Shown: positions 29,174 through 33,046 of the stretch, one piece after another
Position numbering within the stretch: the stretch's first letter is position 1
How the letters are laid out: every line of letters starts with the position of its first letter
Source: JAAYZK01 sp964535025
GTDB taxonomy: Bacteria; Planctomycetota; Phycisphaerae; SM23-33; FEN-1343
Assembly (NCBI GenBank): GCA_964535025.1
Contig: CAZHRW010000177.1
Location: 1-33,046, forward strand
Length of the DNA: 33,046 bases
Direction of reading: 5' to 3'
The notes under the pieces: generated by a model
Seen by the model: the letters and a program-made list of their open reading frames with translations, nothing else
Databases searched by the model: none
Told to the model about the DNA's origin: nothing
Translations under genes and position numbers: made by a program

Positions 29174-30472
29174 ATGCGTAGAAATATCGTTCATGTCGGG
29201 GCCGGATCGCTATCCTATGCGATCCGCGAAATCGTCGAGGTCGCCCACCGCTTCGAGGCCGCCGGACGGCCTATCGTCTGGGAGAACATCGGCGATCCCA
29301 TCCAGAAGGGCGAGACCATCGCGCCCTGGATCCGACGGATCCTCCACGACATCATCGACGAGGACACCTCCTGGGGCTATTGCGACACCGCCGGCGTCGA
29401 AACGACGCGGGAGTTCCTCGCCGACGAGGTCAACAAGCGCGGCGGCGTGCAGATCACCCCCCGGGATATCATCTTTTTCAACGGCATCGGCGACGCCGTC
29501 GCCAAGGTGTACGGCTTCCTGCGGCGCGAGACCCGCATCATCGGCCCCACGCCGGCCTACAGCACCCACTCGTCGGCCGAGGCCGCCCACAGCGGCTACG
29601 AGCACCTCACTTACGAACTGGACCCCTACAATAACTGGATGCCCGATATCGACGACCTGCGGATGAAGGTCAAGTACAACGACTCGATCACCGGCATCCT
29701 CCTGATCAACCCCGACAACCCCACCGGGGCCGTCTATCCCCGCCCCGTGCTCGAGGCGATCGTCCGGATCGCGCGCGAGTATAACCTGTTCCTGATCTGC
29801 GACGAGATCTACGCCCACATCGTCTACAACGGCTACAGCCCCCTGCACCTGTCGGAACTGACCGACGGGGTCTGCGCCGTCGTCATGCGCGGCATCTCCA
29901 AGGAATATCCCTGGCCGGGGGCGCGCTGCGGGTGGATCGAGGTGCTCAACCGCGCCCAGGACGGCGTGTTCGACCGCTACATCAACTCGCTGGTCGCCTC
30001 CAAGCGGCTGGAGGTCTGCTCCACGACCGTCCCGCAGATGTCCATCCCCCGCATCATGGGCGACAGCCGCTACGGCGATCACCTCGCCGGGCGGGCCGCC
30101 ACCTTCGAGGCCCGCGCGAAAGAGGCCTACGACGCCCTCAAGGATGTCGAAGGCATCCAGGTCAACCTGCCCAACGGGGCGTTCTACATGACCGTCCTGT
30201 TCGAGGACGGCAGCCTCAACGACCACCAGAGCCTGCCGGTCCCCTTGCCCGCCGTCCGCACCATGGTCGAGGCCTTGGTCCCCAACGTCCCGCCCGACCT
30301 GCGGTTCGTCTACTACCTCATGGGCGCCACCGGCATCTGCGTCGTCCCCCTGAGCGGCTTCTGCTGCAAGCGATTCGGCTTCCGCGTGACACTGCTCGAA
30401 TGCAACGACGACCTCCGACGATGGACCTTCAAGACGCTGGCGGAGGCGATTCGGGACTACCTCAACAGTTAG
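29174..30472 (+). CDS. Class I/II pyridoxal-phosphate aminotransferase
   Basis: A 432-residue fold-type I aminotransferase. 'NPDNPTGAVYP' (179-189) holds the Asn that contacts PLP, Asp210 in 'ICDEIYA' pairs with the pyridine nitrogen, Lys243 in 'GISKEYPWPGARCGW' forms the Schiff base and Arg251 binds the phosphate. The N-terminal 'WENIGDPIQKGETIAPW' and the 'KEYPWPG' surroundings recall the alanine-aminotransferase-like branch, but substrate specificity cannot be read from sequence. The ATG at 29174 is preferred to the TTG at 29165; GAAAGG lies about eleven bases before it. It follows a long divergent gap and ends before a hairpin, so it is probably a single-gene unit. Confidence 0.92.
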   Translation: MRRNIVHVGAGSLSYAIREIVEVAHRFEAAGRPIVWENIGDPIQKGETIAPWIRRILHDIIDEDTSWGYCDTAGVETTREFLADEVNKRGGVQITPRDIIFFNGIGDAVAKVYGFLRRETRIIGPTPAYSTHSSAEAAHSGYEHLTYELDPYNNWMPDIDDLRMKVKYNDSITGILLINPDNPTGAVYPRPVLEAIVRIAREYNLFLICDEIYAHIVYNGYSPLHLSELTDGVCAVVMRGISKEYPWPGARCGWIEVLNRAQDGVFDRYINSLVASKRLEVCSTTVPQMSIPRIMGDSRYGDHLAGRAATFEARAKEAYDALKDVEGIQVNLPNGAFYMTVLFEDGSLNDHQSLPVPLPAVRTMVEALVPNVPPDLRFVYYLMGATGICVVPLSGFCCKRFGFRVTLLECNDDLRRWTFKTLAEAIRDYLNS

Positions 30473-30502
30473 GACGGATGTCTGATCTCTAAGTCAATGG
30501 CA

Positions 30503-30521
30503 CCGGGGGCTGGCCCCCCGG
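30503..30521 (+). terminator. Hairpin after the aminotransferase gene
   Basis: CCGGGGG (30503-30509) and CCCCCGG (30515-30521) form a 7-bp, all-GC stem with a five-base loop, 30 bases after the aminotransferase stop. There is no T-run, so this is a possible rather than a proven terminator. Its position before the mutS promoter fits a unit boundary. Confidence 0.45.
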
Positions 30522-30564
30522 CCCCTGCCGTACTGTCTATTGACCATTCGCCGTCCTCGGCCCC

Positions 30565-30593
30565 TTGTCCCTCGCGGTCCGGTGGTCTATCAT
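30565..30593 (+). promoter_or_regulatory. Predicted promoter of mutS
   Basis: TTGTCC (30565-30570) and TATCAT (30588-30593) are separated by exactly 17 bases, with 4 of 6 and 5 of 6 consensus matches. Transcription would begin near 30600, only about nine bases before the mutS ATG. This fits the lack of any Shine-Dalgarno there and suggests a nearly leaderless message. Confidence 0.55.
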
Positions 30594-30608
30594 CGTCCGT
30601 CCGGACCG

Positions 30609-33046
30609 ATGAGCGACAGGCCCCCACAACTTGACACGCCGGCGATGCGGCAGTACAGGCAGTTCAAGGAGCAGTACCCCGACTACCTGCTGCTGTTCCG
30701 CATGGGCGACTTCTACGAGATGTTCTACGAAGACGCCAAGACAGCCGCCCGGGTCCTGGGGCTGACGCTCACGAGCCGTTCGAAGGGACCGACGGCCGTG
30801 CCGCTGGCGGGGATCCCCTACCACGCCCTGGACAGCTACCTGGCCAGGCTGGTGGCGGCCAACATCCGCGTGGCCATCTGCGAGCAGGTGGAAGATCCCA
30901 AGCTGGCCAAGGGCCTCGTCGAGCGCGACGTGACCCGCCTGGTGACCCCCGGCACGCTGACCGACCCGGCCCTGCTGGACCAGCGGGAGGGCAACTTCCT
31001 GGCGGCGGTCTTCGGCCCCTACGGCGGTCGCGGCGACGAGGCGCCGCTGGCGGGCCTGGCGTGGGTGGAACTGTCCAGTGGAACGTTCCGCATCATGGAC
31101 GTCCCGGCGACGGGACTGACCGACGAACTGACGCGGATCCGCCCCGCCGAGGTGCTCCTGCCGGAAGGCGGGCCGCTCGACACGCCCGCGATGGCCGCCG
31201 AATTCCGCCAGGCGATCGGCACCGCACCGACGACCCGCCCGCCGTGGGCTTTCGAGGCCCACACCGCCACCGAGGCCCTGCACCGGCAGTTCCGCGTGAG
31301 AACCCTGGCCGGGTTCGGCCTGGACGGCTACAGCCCGGCGATCTCAGCCGCCGGGGCGGTGATCGACTACCTCACCGAGACGCAGAAGACCGCCCTGGAC
31401 CACCTGCGGACGCTCCAGCCGGTCGACCGGGGCGACTACATGATCCTCGACGGTGTGACCCTGCGGTCGCTGGAGATCAAGCGAACGCTCCGCACCAATC
31501 AACGCAGCGGCAGCCTGCTGGCATGCGTCGACGAAACCCGCACCGGCATGGGCGCACGCCTGCTGGAGCAGTGGATCACCTTCCCGCTGAAGCGCTACAG
31601 CCCCATCCTTGCCCGCCAGGACGCCATCGCCGAGCTGGCCGACCGCCGCCCCGCGGCCGAGGCGATCGCCGAACTGCTGAGCGAGTGCGCCCAGATCGAC
31701 CGCATCACCGCCAACATCGCCCTCGGCCGCGTCCGTCCGCGGGAACTGGTGCACCTCGGTCACACGCTGGAACGGCTGCCGCAACTGCACGCCCTGGCCT
31801 CTGAGCTGGCCCGATCCGAGCTGATCGACGCACAGTGCGGGCCCCTGCTGGGGCTGGCCGAGCCGGCCGAGCTGATCGCGCGGGCGATCGACCCGGAGTG
31901 CCCCAACGTCCTGCGGGACGGGGGCGTCATCGCCGACGGCTACAGCGAGGAACTCGACCGCCTCCGCCGCATCGGCACCGACGGCCAGCGGTGGCTGGCC
32001 ACCTACCAGGCCCAGCAGGTCCAGCGGACGGGCATCCCGTCGCTGCGGATCGGATTCAACAAGGTCTTCGGCTACTACATCGAGGTCACCCACGCCCACG
32101 GCGACAAGGTGCCCGCCGACTATGTCCGCAAGCAGACGCTCAAGAATGCCGAACGGTACATCACCGACGAGCTGAAGCGCTACGAGAGCGAGGTCCTCAC
32201 CGCCGGGGAACGGGCCAAGACGCTGGAGGCGACACTCTTCGAGGAGGTCCGCCGGGCGCTGTGCCCCCACGTGCCCGCCCTGCAGGCCGCGGCCGAGGCG
32301 GTCGCGACGCTGGACGTGCTGACGTCTCTGGCGCTTTTGGCGGTACGCCGCCGGTGGGTCCGCCCGGCCATCACGCAGGACAACGTCCTGGACATCCGCG
32401 CCGGGCGGCACCCCGTGCTGGCCGAGAAGCTCAACGAGCAGTTCGTGCCCAACGACCTGGCGCTCGGCGCCGAGGCCGACCGGATCATGATCATTACCGG
32501 CCCCAATATGGCCGGCAAGAGCACCTACATCCGCCAGAACGCCCTGCTGGTGCTGCTGGCGCAGACCGGCTCGTTCATCCCGGCCGCCGAGGCGACCGTG
32601 GGGCTGGCCGATCGGATCTTCACCCGCGTCGGGGCCGCCGACGAGCTGACGGCCGGGCTGAGCACGTTCATGGTCGAGATGGTCGAGACCGCCAACATCC
32701 TCAACAACGCCACGAGCCGTTCGCTGGTGATCCTCGACGAGGTCGGTCGCGGCACGAGCACGTACGACGGGCTCGCGCTGGCGTGGTCGATCACCGAGCA
32801 CCTGGCCGCCACCGTCCGCTGCCGGACGCTGTTCGCGACCCATTACCACGAGCTGACCGAGCTGGCGGGCGTGCTCAAGGCGGTCAAGAACCTCAACGTG
32901 GCGGTGCGGGAGTGGGCCGACGAAGTGGTGTTCCTCCACAAGATCGTCGAGGGCGGCACCGACCGCAGCTACGGCATCTACGTCGCGCGCCTGGCGGGCA
33001 TCCCCCCGGCGGTGCTGCAGCGCGCCACGGACCTGCTGCCCCACCT
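30609..33046 (+). CDS. mutS: DNA mismatch repair ATPase MutS, 3' truncated by window end
   Basis: The frame is open from the ATG at 30609 to the last base (812 codons seen), so the C-terminus lies outside. MutS recognises mismatches and small loops and recruits MutL. The mismatch-reading Phe-x-Glu is Phe35/Glu37 in 'RMGDFYEMFYEDA'. Connector, lever and clamp regions follow ('GFNKVFGYYIEVT' near 478-490). The ATPase has Walker A 'GPNMAGKST' (631-639), Walker B Asp710/Glu711 in 'LVILDEVGRGTSTYDG' and the 'FATHYHELTEL' motif. The FxE motif and the standard clamp make this MutS1 rather than MutS2. No ribosome site precedes the ATG; a promoter lies just upstream. Confidence 0.97.
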   Translation, partial: MSDRPPQLDTPAMRQYRQFKEQYPDYLLLFRMGDFYEMFYEDAKTAARVLGLTLTSRSKGPTAVPLAGIPYHALDSYLARLVAANIRVAICEQVEDPKLAKGLVERDVTRLVTPGTLTDPALLDQREGNFLAAVFGPYGGRGDEAPLAGLAWVELSSGTFRIMDVPATGLTDELTRIRPAEVLLPEGGPLDTPAMAAEFRQAIGTAPTTRPPWAFEAHTATEALHRQFRVRTLAGFGLDGYSPAISAAGAVIDYLTETQKTALDHLRTLQPVDRGDYMILDGVTLRSLEIKRTLRTNQRSGSLLACVDETRTGMGARLLEQWITFPLKRYSPILARQDAIAELADRRPAAEAIAELLSECAQIDRITANIALGRVRPRELVHLGHTLERLPQLHALASELARSELIDAQCGPLLGLAEPAELIARAIDPECPNVLRDGGVIADGYSEELDRLRRIGTDGQRWLATYQAQQVQRTGIPSLRIGFNKVFGYYIEVTHAHGDKVPADYVRKQTLKNAERYITDELKRYESEVLTAGERAKTLEATLFEEVRRALCPHVPALQAAAEAVATLDVLTSLALLAVRRRWVRPAITQDNVLDIRAGRHPVLAEKLNEQFVPNDLALGAEADRIMIITGPNMAGKSTYIRQNALLVLLAQTGSFIPAAEATVGLADRIFTRVGAADELTAGLSTFMVEMVETANILNNATSRSLVILDEVGRGTSTYDGLALAWSITEHLAATVRCRTLFATHYHELTELAGVLKAVKNLNVAVREWADEVVFLHKIVEGGTDRSYGIYVARLAGIPPAVLQRATDLLPH

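Overview
This is a GC-rich (roughly two-thirds G+C by eye), densely coded bacterial chromosome segment with about 25 protein genes and one tRNA. The best lineage guess is an anaerobic or facultative Planctomycetota of the Phycisphaerae type. The inference rests on a secreted clan GH-A glycosidase ending in a pair of dockerin-type calcium repeats, an oligogalacturonate lyase, a PPi-type and an ATP-type phosphofructokinase side by side, a DUF4434 protein, a LarA-like protein and a RACo-like ferredoxin/ASKHA protein. No 16S or other taxonomic marker is present, so this is an inference only. No insertion sequence, phage gene, CRISPR array or integrase was seen; the window looks like stable chromosome.

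Layout. 1-3.6 kb: the 3' part of a secreted Ig/FN3 protein and, convergent to it, a GH30-like dockerin protein, separated by a strong long hairpin. 3.7-7.9 kb (minus strand): membrane protein, trpB, trpA and a family 22 polysaccharide lyase (oligogalacturonate lyase) in one direction. 8.1-10.4 kb (plus): pta, a DUF4434 barrel protein and a cupin, tightly spaced. 10.4-12.3 kb (minus): RACo-like protein. 12.4-13.7 kb (plus): tatA-tatC, the TatC carrying an unusual periplasmic insertion. 13.76-13.98 kb: promoter, tRNA-Glu(TTC) and terminator. 14.0-24.3 kb (plus): large membrane/TPR protein, archaeal-type phosphoglycerate mutase (apgM), 6-phosphogluconate dehydrogenase, a mannonate/fructuronate-type SDR, a sugar isomerase-like TIM barrel, then a tight run of HAD hydrolase, LarA-like nickel-pincer protein and ATP-type phosphofructokinase. 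24.4-28.7 kb (minus): Xaa-Pro aminopeptidase, accB, accC and PPi-type phosphofructokinase. 28.7-29.2 kb: a 460-base intergenic stretch with two tiny, well-initiated ORFs. 29.2-33.0 kb (plus): class I aminotransferase and the 5' 2.4 kb of mutS.

How it fits together. Much of the window is central carbon and sugar-acid metabolism: plant polysaccharide attack (GH30-like, oligogalacturonate lyase), uronate/aldonate handling (SDR, isomerase, LarA-like), glycolysis and the pentose phosphate pathway (two PFKs, ApgM, Gnd), acetyl-CoA/acetyl-phosphate exchange (Pta) and fatty-acid initiation (AccBC). The most interesting candidate for something undescribed is the HAD-LarA-PFK run (20849-24346) with its upstream SDR and isomerase: a possible sugar-acid epimerization module with no larB/C/E in view. 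Functions were assigned by reading motifs in the translations; no database search was run.
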